DNA from: an uncultured Gemmiger sp.
GTDB lineage: Bacteria > Bacillota > Clostridia > Oscillospirales > Ruminococcaceae
Reading direction: 5' to 3'
Assembly (NCBI GenBank): GCA_944388215.1
Contig: CALXHT010000001.1
Coordinates: 267,056 to 331,055 of the forward strand
DNA: 64,000 nucleotides
A model generated the notes under the pieces. That model worked only from the letters and a program-made list of their open reading frames with translations. It searched no databases and was not told the DNA's origin. The position numbers and the translations under genes were made by a program. Below, piece after piece: positions 50,741 to 61,600 of the stretch (positions are counted from its first letter, which is position 1; every line of letters starts with the position of its first letter).

Positions 50741-52033
50741 TCAGTGGCAGGGGGTCTGCAGCATGGATGCGGCACCGCCGCGGACCTGTCCGTTGCCCTG
50801 GATGATGTACTTGTAGGTGCACAGTTCCGCCAGGCCCATGGGACCCCGGGCATGGAGCTTCTGGGTGCTGATGCCCATCTCGCAGCCCAGACCGAACTCA
50901 CCGCCGTCGGTAAAGCGGGTGCTGGCGTTGATGTAAACGGCGGCACTGTCCACGCAGGCGGCAAACCGCTGGGCGGCCACCTTGTCCGCCGTGACGATGG
51001 CGTCGCTGTGGTGGGTGGAATGCCTGGCAATGTGGGCGATGGCCTCCTCCAGGGAATCCACCACCGCCACGCTGAGCTTGTAGTCCAGGTATTCGGTGTC
51101 GAAATCCTCCGGCGCGGCGGGCACCCCGTCGATGATGGCGGCCGCGGCGGCATCCAGATGGAGCTCCACAGGGGTCATGCCGGCAGCGGCACGGTCGTCC
51201 ACCAGGCACTTTTTCACCATGGGCAGGAACTGCTCCGCCACCGCGCGGTGGACAAGCAGCGCTTCCTCGGCGTTGCAGACACTGGGACGGCTGGTCTTGG
51301 CGTTCTCCACAATGCGCAGCGCCATCTCCAGGTCGGCCGCCGCGTCCACATACACGTGGCAGACGCCGGTGCCGGTCTGGATGCAGGGAACGGTGGCGTT
51401 CTCCACACAGGCGCGGATGAGGCCCGCGCCGCCCCGGGGGATCAGCAGGTCCACCAGGCCGTCGGCGGTCATCAGTTCGTTGGCGCTGGCGTGGCTGGTA
51501 TCCTCGATCAGGCTGACCGCATGCTCCGGCAGGTGCACCTTGCGCAGCCCGGCCTGCAGCGCCTGCACGATGGCGTGGCAGCTGTTCCAGGCATCCCGGC
51601 CGCAGCGCAGCACACAGGCGCTGCCCGCCTTGATGGCCAGGGCGGCGGCGTCGCTGGTGACGTTGGGGCGGCTCTCGTAGATGATGGCGATGACCCCCAT
51701 GGGAACGGCGGTCTTCTCGATAATGAGACCGTTGGGCCGCACGATCTTGCGCAGCACGGTGCCCACCGGGTCCGGCAGGGCCGCCACTTCCCGGATGCCC
51801 TTGGCCATGTCGGTGAGGCGGGAGGCAGTCAGGGCCAGCCGGTCCAGCATCACGTCGCTGACGCGGCCCCGGGCGGCCTCCAGGTCCTGGCGGTTGGCGG
51901 CCAGAATCTCGTCCTGGGCGGCGATCAGCGCCACCGCCATGGCCTCCAGGGCCTGGTTCTTGGCGTGGGTGTCGGCCAGCGCCAGGGGCATACGGGCGCC
52001 CTGGGCCAGCTGCAGGATCTCCTGGGTGGTCAT
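50741..52033 (-). CDS. proA: Gamma-glutamyl phosphate reductase (glutamate-5-semialdehyde dehydrogenase)
   Basis: The 430-residue NADPH enzyme reduces gamma-glutamyl phosphate to glutamate semialdehyde, the second step to proline. [40 protein letters not shown] and [18 protein letters not shown] with the catalytic Cys region, and the [14 protein letters not shown] tail, are diagnostic. The start overlaps the proB stop by 4 nt. It is the last gene of the proC-proB-proA operon. Confidence 0.97.
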   Translation of the reverse strand: MTTQEILQLAQGARMPLALADTHAKNQALEAMAVALIAAQDEILAANRQDLEAARGRVSDVMLDRLALTASRLTDMAKGIREVAALPDPVGTVLRKIVRPNGLIIEKTAVPMGVIAIIYESRPNVTSDAAALAIKAGSACVLRCGRDAWNSCHAIVQALQAGLRKVHLPEHAVSLIEDTSHASANELMTADGLVDLLIPRGGAGLIRACVENATVPCIQTGTGVCHVYVDAAADLEMALRIVENAKTSRPSVCNAEEALLVHRAVAEQFLPMVKKCLVDDRAAAGMTPVELHLDAAAAAIIDGVPAAPEDFDTEYLDYKLSVAVVDSLEEAIAHIARHSTHHSDAIVTADKVAAQRFAACVDSAAVYINASTRFTDGGEFGLGCEMGISTQKLHARGPMGLAELCTYKYIIQGNGQVRGGAASMLQTPCH

Positions 52034-52806
52034 TGCAATCTCTCCTTCTTTCCGATGAACCGGGTGCCCACAGGCTTGCCCTCCAGAATGTCATACAGGA
52101 TATCGGCGTGGGCGCCGTTGGCGATGATCATATCCACACCGGCGCTGGTGGCCCGCTTGGCAGCCACCACTTTGGTCAGCATGCCGCCGGTCCCCAGGGA
52201 GGAACCCGCCCCGCCGGCCAGACGCTCGATCTCCGGCGTGATCTCCTCCACCACCGGAATCAGGCGTGCATCGGGGTTGCTGTGGGGATCGGCGGTGTAC
52301 AGCCCGTCAATGTCGGACAGCAGCACCACCAGGTCGGCGTGGATGCACTGGGCCACCAGCGCCGCCAGCGTGTCGTTGTCGCCCAGGGAATACTCCTCGA
52401 TGGCCACAGGGTCGTTCTCGTTGATGATGGGGATGGCACCCAGCTGCAGCAGCCGTTCCAGCGTGCTGCACAGGTTGCGCAGGCGGTTTTCGTGGTCGAA
52501 GTCCTCCCAGGTCAGCAGCATCTGGGCCACCGTGTGGTTGTACTGGCCGAAGAGCCGGTCGTAGGTGTACATCAGCTCGCACTGGCCCACGGCGGCGGCC
52601 GCCTGCTTGGTGGTGATGTCCTGGGGCTTCTGGATCTGCAGCTTGCCCACGCCCAGGCCGGTGGCGGCCGACGACACCACGATGAGCTCGTGGCCGGCGT
52701 TCTTGATGTCGCTCCACACCTTCACCAGAGCTTCGGTGTGGCGGATGTTCAGCAGCCCGCCCGGATGGGCCAGCGTGCTGGTGCCGACCTTCACGACGAT
52801 TCGCAT
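52030..52806 (-). CDS. proB: Glutamate 5-kinase, short form without PUA domain
   Basis: A 258-residue amino-acid kinase that phosphorylates glutamate, the committed and normally proline-inhibited step. [40 protein letters not shown] and [20 protein letters not shown] are conserved. It ends at about the point where E. coli ProB begins its PUA domain (full length about 367), so this is the short variant found in many Firmicutes. The ATG at 52806 is the natural domain start; it overlaps proA by 4 nt and follows proC by 4 nt. Confidence 0.96.
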   Translation of the reverse strand: MRIVVKVGTSTLAHPGGLLNIRHTEALVKVWSDIKNAGHELIVVSSAATGLGVGKLQIQKPQDITTKQAAAAVGQCELMYTYDRLFGQYNHTVAQMLLTWEDFDHENRLRNLCSTLERLLQLGAIPIINENDPVAIEEYSLGDNDTLAALVAQCIHADLVVLLSDIDGLYTADPHSNPDARLIPVVEEITPEIERLAGGAGSSLGTGGMLTKVVAAKRATSAGVDMIIANGAHADILYDILEGKPVGTRFIGKKERLQ

Positions 52807-52810
52807 AGAT

Positions 52811-53614
52811 TTACTTCCCCAATTCTTTCGTTTTCTCGTAGGCGGCAATGACGGCATCGGTCACCGCGCCGCGGAAGGCCCGCTCTTCCAGCAGGCGCAC
52901 GCCCTGGATGGTGGAACCACCCGGGCTGCAGACGGCATCCTTCAGTACACCGGGATGCTGGCCGCTTTCCAGCACCATGCGGGCGCTGCCCAGCAGCGTC
53001 TGGGCGGCGTACTCCTGGGCCTTGGCCCGGGGCAGACCGGCGGCCACACCGCCGTCGGCCAGGGCTTCGATGAACTGGTACACCCAGGCGGGGCCGCAGC
53101 CCGACACGGCGCTGGCCGCATCGATGAGGCTCTCCGGCACCTCGTCCAGCTGGCCGGCGGGGGCCATGGCGGACAGCCACTCCTGCAGCTGTTCGGGCTC
53201 CACGTCATCGTAGCAGTACTGGATCATGCCGGCGCCCAGCGCCACCGGGGTGTTGGGCATCATCCGGATGATGGGATAGCCGCTGCCCGCCATCTGGCGG
53301 ATCTGGTGCATGGAAAGCCCGGCGGCCATCGTCACCAGCACAAAGGGGCGGCTCTCGGCGCGGGATTCCAGAACCGGGGCCAGGGCGTCCAGCATATCCT
53401 CCATCATCTGGGGCTTGACGCCCAGGAAGATAAAGTCGCACAGCCCCGCCACCTGTTCGTTGGTGCCGTAGGCACAGCCCAGCTCGTCGGCCAGCTTCTG
53501 CGCTTTGGCCGGGGTGCGGTTGGCAAGCAGAACGTCGCCGGCACCGGCCCCCTTGCAGACGGCGCGCGCGACGGCGCCGCCCATGTTACCGCAGCCGATA
53601 AACCCATATTTCAT
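52811..53614 (-). CDS. proC: Pyrroline-5-carboxylate reductase
   Basis: A 267-residue NAD(P)H enzyme performing the last step of proline synthesis. It begins YGFIGCGNMGGAVARAV (Rossmann fold). MMPNTPVALGAGM (near residues 117-129), VSGCGPAWVYQFIEALADGG and SPGGSTIQGVRLLEE are signature segments. It is the first gene of the operon with a GGAGGG Shine-Dalgarno. Placing proC first lets the whole pathway be transcribed from one promoter. Confidence 0.97.
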   Translation of the reverse strand: MKYGFIGCGNMGGAVARAVCKGAGAGDVLLANRTPAKAQKLADELGCAYGTNEQVAGLCDFIFLGVKPQMMEDMLDALAPVLESRAESRPFVLVTMAAGLSMHQIRQMAGSGYPIIRMMPNTPVALGAGMIQYCYDDVEPEQLQEWLSAMAPAGQLDEVPESLIDAASAVSGCGPAWVYQFIEALADGGVAAGLPRAKAQEYAAQTLLGSARMVLESGQHPGVLKDAVCSPGGSTIQGVRLLEERAFRGAVTDAVIAAYEKTKELGK

Positions 53615-53671
53615 GGCAGTATTCCCTCCGTTGTCCTCATACGTGATTTATATAAATGGATTATAGCTGTA

Positions 53672-53700
53672 ATCCTATCGCACCTGCGGGATTTTGTCAA
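53672..53700 (-). promoter_or_regulatory. Promoter of the proCBA operon
   Basis: On the minus strand TTGACA (53695-53700) and TAGGAT (53672-53677) have a 17-bp spacer, 58 bp upstream of proC. A second -10-like TATAAT (53660-53665) lacks its own -35. No T-box-like leader is seen, so proline control is probably enzymatic or through a distant regulator. Confidence 0.75.
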
Positions 53701-53787
53701 TCAAAAGCTGGGGACGGGGCTGGAATTTTGCGGAAAAGTTGCCTATAATACAAAGGTAGACAAAAACAGCAAAAAGAGGCGAATCGC

Positions 53788-54801
53788 ATGCAATACGTAC
53801 AACTGGGCCAGACCGGCCTGAAAATCTCCCGCCTGGGATTCGGCGGCATTCCCATCCAGCGCATCGACCAGCCCGGCACCCGGGCGCTGCTCAAGGCAGC
53901 CCACGAGGCCGGCATCAACTACATTGATACCGCCCGCGCCTACACGGTCAGCGAGGGCTGGATCGGCCAGTCGCTGGAGGAGCTGGGGCTGCGGGATGCC
54001 TTTGTGCTGGCCACCAAGTGCCGCGCCCTGACCAAAGCCGACATGGAGGCCGAGCTGGCCGCCAGCCTGAAAAACCTGCGCACCGACCACATCGAACTCT
54101 ACCAGTTCCACAACCCCAGCATGGAGGACCTGAAGAAAATTCTCGCCCCCGGCGGTTCCATGGAAGCCCTGCTGGAAGCCAAGGCCAAGGGCGTGGTGGG
54201 GCATATCGGCCTGACGGCCCACCTGGCGGCGGTCTTTGAGGCGGCGCTGGAGGTGCCGGAGATCGAGACCATCATGTTCCCTTATAACATTGTGGAGCAG
54301 CAGGGGGCGGAGCTTATCCGCCGCTGCGCCGAGGCGGGCAAGGGCTTCATCGACATGAAACCGCTGGCGGGCGGCTCCATCGAGGACGGCCGTCTTGCGC
54401 TGCGGTATGTGCTGTCCAACCCCAACGTGACGGTGGCCATCCCCGGCATGGCGGCCCCCGAGGAGCTGGAAAGCAACGTGAAGGGCGCCGACAACATCGC
54501 CCCCCTCACCGAGGAGGAGCAGGCGGCCTGCCAGAAGGTGCGGGACGCCCTGGGCACCCAGTTCTGCCGCCGGTGCAACTATTGCGCGCCCTGCACGGTG
54601 GGCATCTCCATTCCCAACGTCTTTCTGTTCCAGGGATACCTGAACCGGTACGGCCTTGCGGACTGGGGACGGGCGCGGTACGCCACCCTGAAAGTGAAGG
54701 CCAGCGCCTGCGTGCAGTGCGGTGCCTGCGAGACCCGCTGCCCCTACAACCTGCCCATCCGCCAGATGATGAAGAAGGCTGCGGAGGATTTCGGCGAATA
54801 A
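53788..54801 (+). CDS. Aldo/keto reductase with C-terminal 4Fe-4S domain
   Basis: A 337-residue two-domain oxidoreductase. Residues 1-255 are an AKR barrel (QLGQTGLKISRLGFGGIPIQ, YIDTARAYTVSEGWIG, LYQFHNPSMEDL, GAELIRRCAEAGKG). The last 80 residues carry two cysteine clusters, QFCRRCNYCAPC and ACVQCGACETRCPYN, typical of ferredoxin-like electron transfer. Such fusions are common in anaerobes; the substrate is unknown. The gene has its own TATAAT (53743-53748) with a weak -35, and a terminator. Confidence 0.93.
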   Translation: MQYVQLGQTGLKISRLGFGGIPIQRIDQPGTRALLKAAHEAGINYIDTARAYTVSEGWIGQSLEELGLRDAFVLATKCRALTKADMEAELAASLKNLRTDHIELYQFHNPSMEDLKKILAPGGSMEALLEAKAKGVVGHIGLTAHLAAVFEAALEVPEIETIMFPYNIVEQQGAELIRRCAEAGKGFIDMKPLAGGSIEDGRLALRYVLSNPNVTVAIPGMAAPEELESNVKGADNIAPLTEEEQAACQKVRDALGTQFCRRCNYCAPCTVGISIPNVFLFQGYLNRYGLADWGRARYATLKVKASACVQCGACETRCPYNLPIRQMMKKAAEDFGE

Positions 54802-54814
54802 GCGTACATTTTTG

Positions 54815-54848
54815 CCGCGGAACGGTGGAAAGCCGGGCCGCGGTTTTT
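54815..54848 (+). terminator. Terminator after the aldo/keto reductase gene
   Basis: CCGCGG (54815-54820) pairs with CCGCGG (54838-54843), and TTTTT follows. The loop is long (17 nt) and GC-rich. Confidence 0.7.
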
Positions 54849-54883
54849 CTGTGCCAAAACGGAGAAAAATTTTGTGTGAGCGG

Positions 54884-54912
54884 TTGTTTTTCGGGCGGCG
54901 GGCGTGTATAAT
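54884..54912 (+). promoter_or_regulatory. Promoter of the cysteine desulfurase-thiI operon
   Basis: TTGTTT (54884-54889) and TATAAT (54907-54912) are 17 bp apart, 40 bp upstream of the start. A second TATAAT follows at 54921-54926. Confidence 0.75.
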
Positions 54913-54952
54913 TTATCCTGTATAATTTTGTGCAAAAATGTGAGGAATCAGT

Positions 54953-56110
54953 ATGCTTTCCGACCCCCAGCTTCATTATCTGGACAACGCCGCAACCACC
55001 CGCATCGACCCGGCGGTGACCGAGGTCATCCACGATGCGCTGGTGGAACTGTGGGCCAATCCCAGCAGCCTCTACGACCCGGCGGTGGCTGCCCAGGACG
55101 GCATCGAAAATGCCCGGGCCCGCATCGCCAAAACGCTGCACTGCCGCAGCGATGAGATCTACTTCACCGGCTGCGGCACCGAAGGCAACAATATGGCCAT
55201 CTGGGGCGCGGCCATGCCCCGGCGGCAGTGGGGCCACAAGGTGGTGGTCTCGGGGTTTGAACACCCCAGCGTGCAGCTTGCGGCCCGCGCGCTGAAAAAC
55301 GAAGGCTTTGAGGTGGTGGAGATCCTGCCCGAGGCGGACGGCCACCTGGACATCCAGAAATTCCTGGCCGCGGTGGACAAGAACACCGTGCTGGCCTCCT
55401 GCATGGCGGTGAACAACGAAACCGGCGCCGTGCAGGACATTGCCGCCCTGGCGGCAGGCATCAAGGCCCGCAACAGCCGCACCCATTTCCACGTGGACGC
55501 GGTGCAGGCCTGGCTGCGGATGCCCATCGACCTGCAGAAGTGGGCCGGGGTGGATACCCTGTCGGTGTCCGGCCACAAAATCCATGCCCCCAAGGGCATC
55601 GGGGCGCTCTTCGTGCGGGACAGCCAGCGCCAGACGCTGCGCCCGCCCTACTGCGGCGGCCATCAGGAGCGGGGCCTGCGTCCCGGCACCGAGAACACCC
55701 CCTATATCGTGGGCCTGGGTCTGGCGGCGGCCAAGGGCTACCAGGGCATGCGGGCCCGCACAAAACAGATCGAAGCCCTCAACCGCCGCCTGCGGCAGGG
55801 GCTGGCGGAACTGCCCGGCATCACCGTCAATTCCCCTGAGGATGCGGTGCCTGAGGTGCTGAACTTCTCCACCGGATGCATCAACAGCCAGACCTTCATC
55901 AACTACCTGAACACCCGCGGGGTGCTGGTGTCGGGGGGCAGCGCCTGCGACAAGGGCGAACCCAGCCACACGCTGCAGGCCATGGGCTGTGATGAGCGCA
56001 TCATCCACACGGCGCTGCGGGTCAGCTTCTGCGCCGACAACACCGACGAGGATGTGGACGCCCTGCTGGACGGGCTGAAAAACGGTCTGCAGAGTCTGCA
56101 GCATATCTGA
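54953..56110 (+). CDS. Cysteine desulfurase (NifS/IscS type)
   Basis: A 385-residue PLP enzyme that converts cysteine to alanine and enzyme-bound persulfide. YLDNAATTRIDPAVTEVI at the start, the Schiff-base Lys209 in SVSGHKIHAP and the catalytic Cys332 in SGGSACDKG are visible. Being 17 nt upstream of thiI, it is probably the dedicated sulfur donor for tRNA 4-thiouridine, as NifZ is in Bacillus. A wider Fe-S role is not excluded. No ISC or SUF scaffold genes are adjacent. Confidence 0.94.
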   Translation: MLSDPQLHYLDNAATTRIDPAVTEVIHDALVELWANPSSLYDPAVAAQDGIENARARIAKTLHCRSDEIYFTGCGTEGNNMAIWGAAMPRRQWGHKVVVSGFEHPSVQLAARALKNEGFEVVEILPEADGHLDIQKFLAAVDKNTVLASCMAVNNETGAVQDIAALAAGIKARNSRTHFHVDAVQAWLRMPIDLQKWAGVDTLSVSGHKIHAPKGIGALFVRDSQRQTLRPPYCGGHQERGLRPGTENTPYIVGLGLAAAKGYQGMRARTKQIEALNRRLRQGLAELPGITVNSPEDAVPEVLNFSTGCINSQTFINYLNTRGVLVSGGSACDKGEPSHTLQAMGCDERIIHTALRVSFCADNTDEDVDALLDGLKNGLQSLQHI

Positions 56111-56127
56111 AGGAAAGGCATTACCAC

Positions 56128-57321
56128 ATGAAAGAGATTATTCTGGCCTACCAGGGGGAGATGACCCTCAAGGGCCTGAACCGCGGCAAGTTCGAAGCAC
56201 GGCTTGCCAAGATCATCCGCTGGCGGCTGGAACCGCTGGGCAAGTTCAAAGTATACCAGGCCCAGAGCACGGTTTTTATCGAACCGCTGGAGGACGACCT
56301 GGATATGGACGAGGCGTTCCGCCGCGTCTCCCGGGTGTTCGGCATCGTCAAGATGAGCCGCGCCGTGGAGTGCGGCAAGGAGTTTGAGGCCATCTGCGAG
56401 ACGGCGGAGGCCTACCTGGGCCAGGCGCTGCGGGGAGTACGCACCTTCAAGGTGGAGGCCAAGCGTGCCGACAAGTCCTATCCGCTGAAGAGCCCCGAAA
56501 TCTGCCGGGAGCTGGGCGCCTACCTGCTGGATAAGCACCACCATCTGCGGGTGGATGTGCACCATCCCCAGCTGGAAATCATGGTGGAGATCCGCGACCA
56601 CGCGGCCTACGTCCACGGCCCCAAGGTGGAGGCCGCCGGCGGTTTGCCGGTGGGCACCAGCGGCCGGGCGCTGAACCTGCTCTCGGGCGGCATCGACAGC
56701 CCGGTGGCGGCCTGGTGCATGGCGCGCCGGGGCCTGGCGCTGCATCACATCCACTTTGCCAGCCCGCCCTACACCAGCCTGCGGGCCAAACTGAAGGTGG
56801 AAAAGCTGGCCAAAGAACTGGTGGAATACACCGGCAACTGCACGCTGTTTGTGGTGCCCTACACCAAACCCCAGGAATACATCCGGGACCACGCCCCCGA
56901 CGTGCTGTTCACCGTGCTGATGCGCCGCAGCATGCTGCGCATCGCCAACCAGGTGGCCACCAAACTGGAACTGCAGGCGCTGATCACCGGCGAGAGCCTG
57001 GCCCAGGTGGCCAGCCAGACGATGGCGGCCATGGTCTGCACCGACGCCGCCCAGGACCTGCCGGTGCTGCGGCCCTGCATCGGCATGGACAAGACCGAGA
57101 TCATCGCCCTCTCCCGCAAGATCGGCACCTTCGATACCTCCATCGAGCCCTACGAGGACTGCTGCACCATCTTCACGCCGCCCCATCCCAAGACCAACCC
57201 CACGCTGGCCGAGATTCTGGCGGCGGAGGAGGGTATGCCCGACCTGCGGGCGCTGGAGAGTGAGGCCGCTGAAAACGTGGAGAAGATTGCCATCCGCATG
57301 GGGGAGGAGGACTTGCTGTGA
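56128..57321 (+). CDS. thiI: tRNA 4-thiouridine synthase ThiI (no rhodanese domain)
   Basis: This 397-residue enzyme adenylates U8 of tRNA and transfers sulfur; it can also help thiazole synthesis. Order: a ferredoxin-like N domain, THUMP (about 60-170, FKVEAKRADKSYPLKSPEIC), then the PP-loop pyrophosphatase (LLSGGIDSPVAAW near residue 184). The E. coli C-terminal rhodanese domain is missing, as in Bacillus, so the persulfide probably comes directly from the adjacent desulfurase. It overlaps cinA by 4 nt (GTGA). Confidence 0.96.
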   Translation: MKEIILAYQGEMTLKGLNRGKFEARLAKIIRWRLEPLGKFKVYQAQSTVFIEPLEDDLDMDEAFRRVSRVFGIVKMSRAVECGKEFEAICETAEAYLGQALRGVRTFKVEAKRADKSYPLKSPEICRELGAYLLDKHHHLRVDVHHPQLEIMVEIRDHAAYVHGPKVEAAGGLPVGTSGRALNLLSGGIDSPVAAWCMARRGLALHHIHFASPPYTSLRAKLKVEKLAKELVEYTGNCTLFVVPYTKPQEYIRDHAPDVLFTVLMRRSMLRIANQVATKLELQALITGESLAQVASQTMAAMVCTDAAQDLPVLRPCIGMDKTEIIALSRKIGTFDTSIEPYEDCCTIFTPPHPKTNPTLAEILAAEEGMPDLRALESEAAENVEKIAIRMGEEDLL

Positions 57322-58619
57322 CGGCAGAGATCATCTGTGTGGGCACCGAGCTGCTGCTGGGGGATATCCTCAACACCAACGCCCAGTTCTTGAGCCGGGA
57401 ACTGGCCGAGCTGGGCATCAGTGTGCTGCATGAGCATGTGATCGGGGATAACCCCGAGCGTCTGCGGGATCTCGTAAGCCGGGCACGGCAGCGCAGCGAC
57501 CTGCTGGTCTTTTCCGGCGGGCTGGGCCCCACCGAGGACGACCTGACCAAGGAGACGGTGGCCCAGGCTTTCGGCGATACGCTGCACTTTGACGAGGAGG
57601 AATGGCAGAAGATTCTCGCCTTCTTCGCCCGCACCAACCGCAAGCCCACTCCCAACAACCGCAAACAGGCCATGGTGCCCACCATCGGCCATAAGATCGT
57701 CAATGACTTCGGCACCGCCCCCGGCGCCTGGTTTGAGGACAGCACCGGCCACTGCGCCGTGCTCATGCCCGGGGTGCCCCGGGAGATGAAGGGGATGTGG
57801 ACCCAGCAGATTCGCCCGGCACTGCAGAAGCGCCAGAACTGCACGATTCACTCCCACACGCTGCGGGTGCTGGGGGGCGAGAGCAGCATTGCCACCAAGG
57901 TGGCGCCGCTCTTCGAGAGCACCAACCCCACGGCGGCCATCTACTGCAAGACGGGGGAGAGCGAGATCCGCATCACCGCCCGGGAAGCCACCCCGGAAGC
58001 GGCGGAACGCTCCTGCAAGGCCTACCTGCAGAAGTTCCGGGACATCCTGGGGGACGCGGCCTACGATGTGGACGTGCCCGCCCTGGAATACACCGTGGTG
58101 CGCATCCTGCGGGAAAAAGGCCTGCACGCCGCCACGGCGGAAAGCTGCACCGGCGGCATGATCGCCCAGCGGCTCACCAACGTGCCGGGCTCCAGCGAGG
58201 TGTTCGGCTACGGCTTCGTCACCTACGCCGAGGCCGCCAAACAGAAACTGCTGGGGGTGGACGCCGCCCTCATTGAGCAATACAACGTGGTGTCCGGCCC
58301 GGTGGCGGTGGCCATGGCCTTCGGCGCCGCCCGGGCTTCCGGCGCGGAGCTGGCGGTGGGCATCACCGGCCTGGCGGGCCCCGGCGGGGCGCTGCCCGGC
58401 AAACCGGTGGGCACCGTCTACCTGGCGGGTGCGGACGCCCGCACCAACCGGGGCTGGCTGCTGCGGCTGGCCCTGGGCGGCTACCACGAGCGCAGCATCA
58501 TCCGCGCCCGGGCAGCTCTGTATGCCCTGGACCTTTTGCGGCGGATGGCACTGGAACTGCCGGTGCCGGACGGCATGGCCGTCACGCCCCAGACGCCGCC
58601 CCAGGAGAGCAACATCTGA
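57318..58619 (+). CDS. cinA: CinA-family competence/damage protein (nicotinamide nucleotide amidase type)
   Basis: A 433-residue CinA with an N-terminal molybdopterin-binding-like domain (EIICVGTELLLGDILNTNAQ, FSGGLGPTEDDLTKETVAQA; about 1-170). A KH-like middle with LRVLGGESSIATKVAPLF follows. The C-terminal deamidase domain (about 258-420) has Ser276 in AESCTGGMIAQRL and GITGLAGPGGALPGKPVGT. CinA removes NMN amide or acts as ADP-ribose pyrophosphatase. It starts with GTG, coupled to thiI. The next gene's N-terminal half looks derived from this protein. Confidence 0.95.
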   Translation: MTAEIICVGTELLLGDILNTNAQFLSRELAELGISVLHEHVIGDNPERLRDLVSRARQRSDLLVFSGGLGPTEDDLTKETVAQAFGDTLHFDEEEWQKILAFFARTNRKPTPNNRKQAMVPTIGHKIVNDFGTAPGAWFEDSTGHCAVLMPGVPREMKGMWTQQIRPALQKRQNCTIHSHTLRVLGGESSIATKVAPLFESTNPTAAIYCKTGESEIRITAREATPEAAERSCKAYLQKFRDILGDAAYDVDVPALEYTVVRILREKGLHAATAESCTGGMIAQRLTNVPGSSEVFGYGFVTYAEAAKQKLLGVDAALIEQYNVVSGPVAVAMAFGAARASGAELAVGITGLAGPGGALPGKPVGTVYLAGADARTNRGWLLRLALGGYHERSIIRARAALYALDLLRRMALELPVPDGMAVTPQTPPQESNI

Positions 58620-58640
58620 GTACCGAAAGAAAGGCAGATC

Positions 58641-61600
58641 ATGGTCAACACACAACTCAAAATTTTGCGCGTATTCGGCCCCACAGCGGCCGAAGTGTCG
58701 GCTGTGCTGCGGCAGATCCGTGACGACGGCTGCCCGGGGCTGCGCCTGCTGGAACGGGACGGAGAATTCGCCGTCTGCGTCCAGGTCAGCGCGCCCAACC
58801 GGGCCATGGCCGAACAGTACTGCGAGAAATGGGTGCAGCGCCTGCGCGCCAAATTCGGCGACGACGTATTCGGCACGGGGGAGACCAGCCTGGCCCAGGC
58901 AACGCTGGATCTGATGCTGCAGAAGCGGAAGCTGCTGGTGGCGGTGGACGAAACCACCGGCCGCCTGGTGGGCAGCCTGCTGCAGCCGCTGTCCCACAGC
59001 GAGGCGGTGTTTGACTTCGGTACCGAGAGCTATGCGGACCCCCAGCGGGAGCGCCAGATCAAGGTGCCGCCCCAGCTGCTGAAGAAATTCCCCGGCGATG
59101 TGGTCCAGGCGGCCGCGGGCCGGGCGGTGTCGGCCATGCAGGTCACCGGCGCCGACTTTGCGGCGGCCTACATGCCGGCCACCGTGGGGCAGTGTCCCTT
59201 TGTGCTGATCTGCGACCGCCACGGCGCCGTGGCCTGTGCGCTGCCGCCCGAACTCAGCGATGCGGCCATCGGCAACCAGATTCTCGATCTGCTGCGCCGC
59301 CGCATGCAGGGGCTGCGGCTGACCGATTCCTGCATCACCTTCCGCCCCGGGCGGGAACATCCGCTGCTGCTGGTGTCCGAGGCAGGGCGGGAGCGGGGCA
59401 ACACGGTGCGGTTTTCGCTGCGCCGCCGCACTCCGGCCACCCAGGACGCCGACCACACGGCGGATTTTGAGCCGATGATGGACTTTGATACGGCGGAGCC
59501 GGAGAGCCCGCCCGCCTATACGGCCCCCCGGCCGGCCGCCCATACGGCGCGCCAGCCCGCGGTGGACACGGCCCCCACCGGCACCATCCAGTTCGAGACC
59601 GATCTGGACACGGCGGGCAGCGCCAACACCGACCCCATGAACATCCGCACCGCCGGCCCCCAGGCGGCCACGGCAGCGCGCCGCCGCCGCACCCGGGAAA
59701 CGGAAAACTACGATACGCCGCTTTATCCTTCCGGGCAGAAGGACCCGGCACCCTCCCTGCTGGACGGGGATGTGCCGGATTTCTCGGCGGAACTGGATCC
59801 CCAGGCCCTGGCAGCGGCCCAGGCGGCCGATGAAGCCGATGCCGCCGCCGGCCGCACCACCACGGCGGAGGATTTCACCAAGGCGGCCACCCGGCTGTTC
59901 TCGGAGGAGGACGAGGCTGAACTGGCAGCTGCCCAGAGCCGTCGCCGCCCGGCCAAAAAGGAACCCGCAGCGCGGGTCCGTTCCGACGCGCCCGCGGCGT
60001 CCAGCATCAAGAACCGCAGCCTTGCCATCATCGAGCGCACCGAGCGCCGTCGCCGCCGCACCGTGACGATGATCCTCATCGTCATCCTGCTGCTGATTCT
60101 GGCCGGCGTGGGGGCGCTGTGGTGGTTCTTCCGCAACGACCTGGGCACCCGCCCGGCAGCCAAGAATTACGGCACCACGGTGTACGACGACACGGCGGAG
60201 AGCTACCTGGCCAACGCCCTGGAGAAACGTCCCGGCGCGGTGGGCTACCTGGGCTGGCCCGGGCTGGACGGCACGCTGGTCTATGCGGCGGGCACTGAGC
60301 CCGGCACCGGGGAAAACGCGGTTCCGGCCGTGCTGACCCGCTTTGCCACCGCCAGCAACCTGGACCAGGCCACGGCGGGCAACACCGTGCTGGAATGCAC
60401 CGGCGACAGCTACGCGTCGCTGGCCCAGGAGGATGTGATCAAGGAAAACAGCGGCTTTACCCTCTACCTGCAAAGCGGCACCTACCGCTTCAAGGTGGTG
60501 GCGGTCTACTACCTGGACCCCGCCGAGGAAGGGGAGGGCGCCTTCGATCTGTACGGCAGCACCGACCTGTCCAACTATTACGACTACCTGTCCTTTGTGG
60601 CGGGCATCCAGGCGCGCAGCCTGTGGCAGACCAACGTGGAGTTCGGCGACGATTCCCACTTCCTGACGCTGACCAGCACCACCAGTGAGCAGGGCGTTCT
60701 GCTCTGCGTCACGGGGCGGCTCATCGACGAGGACGAGGCCGCGGCGCTGGACGGTGCCTCCATCACGGCGGCGGAAGAACCGCTGCTGACCGCGCTGCAG
60801 TATCAGCGCAAGGACCAACCCATGCCCGCGGTGAGCAGTCTGCTCAGCGCCAGCGTGGACCGGTATGCCCAGCAGAGCGCCGCCAGTGCGGCCAACCGCA
60901 ACAACGGCGCCCAGCAGGAGGAGGAAACCTCCGGAAGCAATCTGGACGACAAGATCGCCGACATGCAGTCCCAGACCGACGCCATCCTGGCCAGCACCGA
61001 CAAACTGCTGGCGGGCCTGACCGACGTGGCGGGCTCCGGCAACGAATCGGAGTCCGACCTGAACCAGGGCGCCGAGGGCGGTCTGCCTGAACAGACGGTG
61101 ACGGTGGACCAGGTGGTGGCCACCCCCACGCCGGCACCTACCGAAACGCCCACCGAGGCACCTTCGGAGTCGGCCTCCAGTGAGGGCGGCGACAGCTCTT
61201 CTTCCACCGATTCCGGCAGTTCCGGCGATTCCGGGAACACCTCCTCCGGCGGCGACACCATCAATGTGACGATGAACGGCACCGCCCAGACCATGGACCT
61301 GGTGCAGTGCCTGGCCATGGTGGCCCAGAACGAGCTGGGGCCCAACGCCCCGGCGGAAGCCTACAAGGCCCAGTGCGTGGCCACCCACTGCTGGATTCTC
61401 AGCCAGTCGGGGTATCCCTCGGTGGCGGGCACTACGCCCGGTGCCACGGCCCTGGCGGCTGCCCAGGAAGTGGCCCACGTGCTGATTACTTACAACGGCC
61501 AGGTCTGCTTTACGCCCTATTTCGCTTCGGCCAGCACCGGCACCGCTTCGGCGGCCGATGTGTGGGGCAATGACCGCCCCTGGCTGCAGGCGGTGGACAG

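Noticed and set aside
57150..61478. A 1,442-codon open frame on the minus strand opposite cinA and the SpoIID fusion
   Set aside because: It is an artefact of GC-rich third positions. The plus-strand genes have recognisable motifs, Shine-Dalgarno sites and coupling; the minus frame is a low-complexity Gly/His/Arg/Gln string without motifs.
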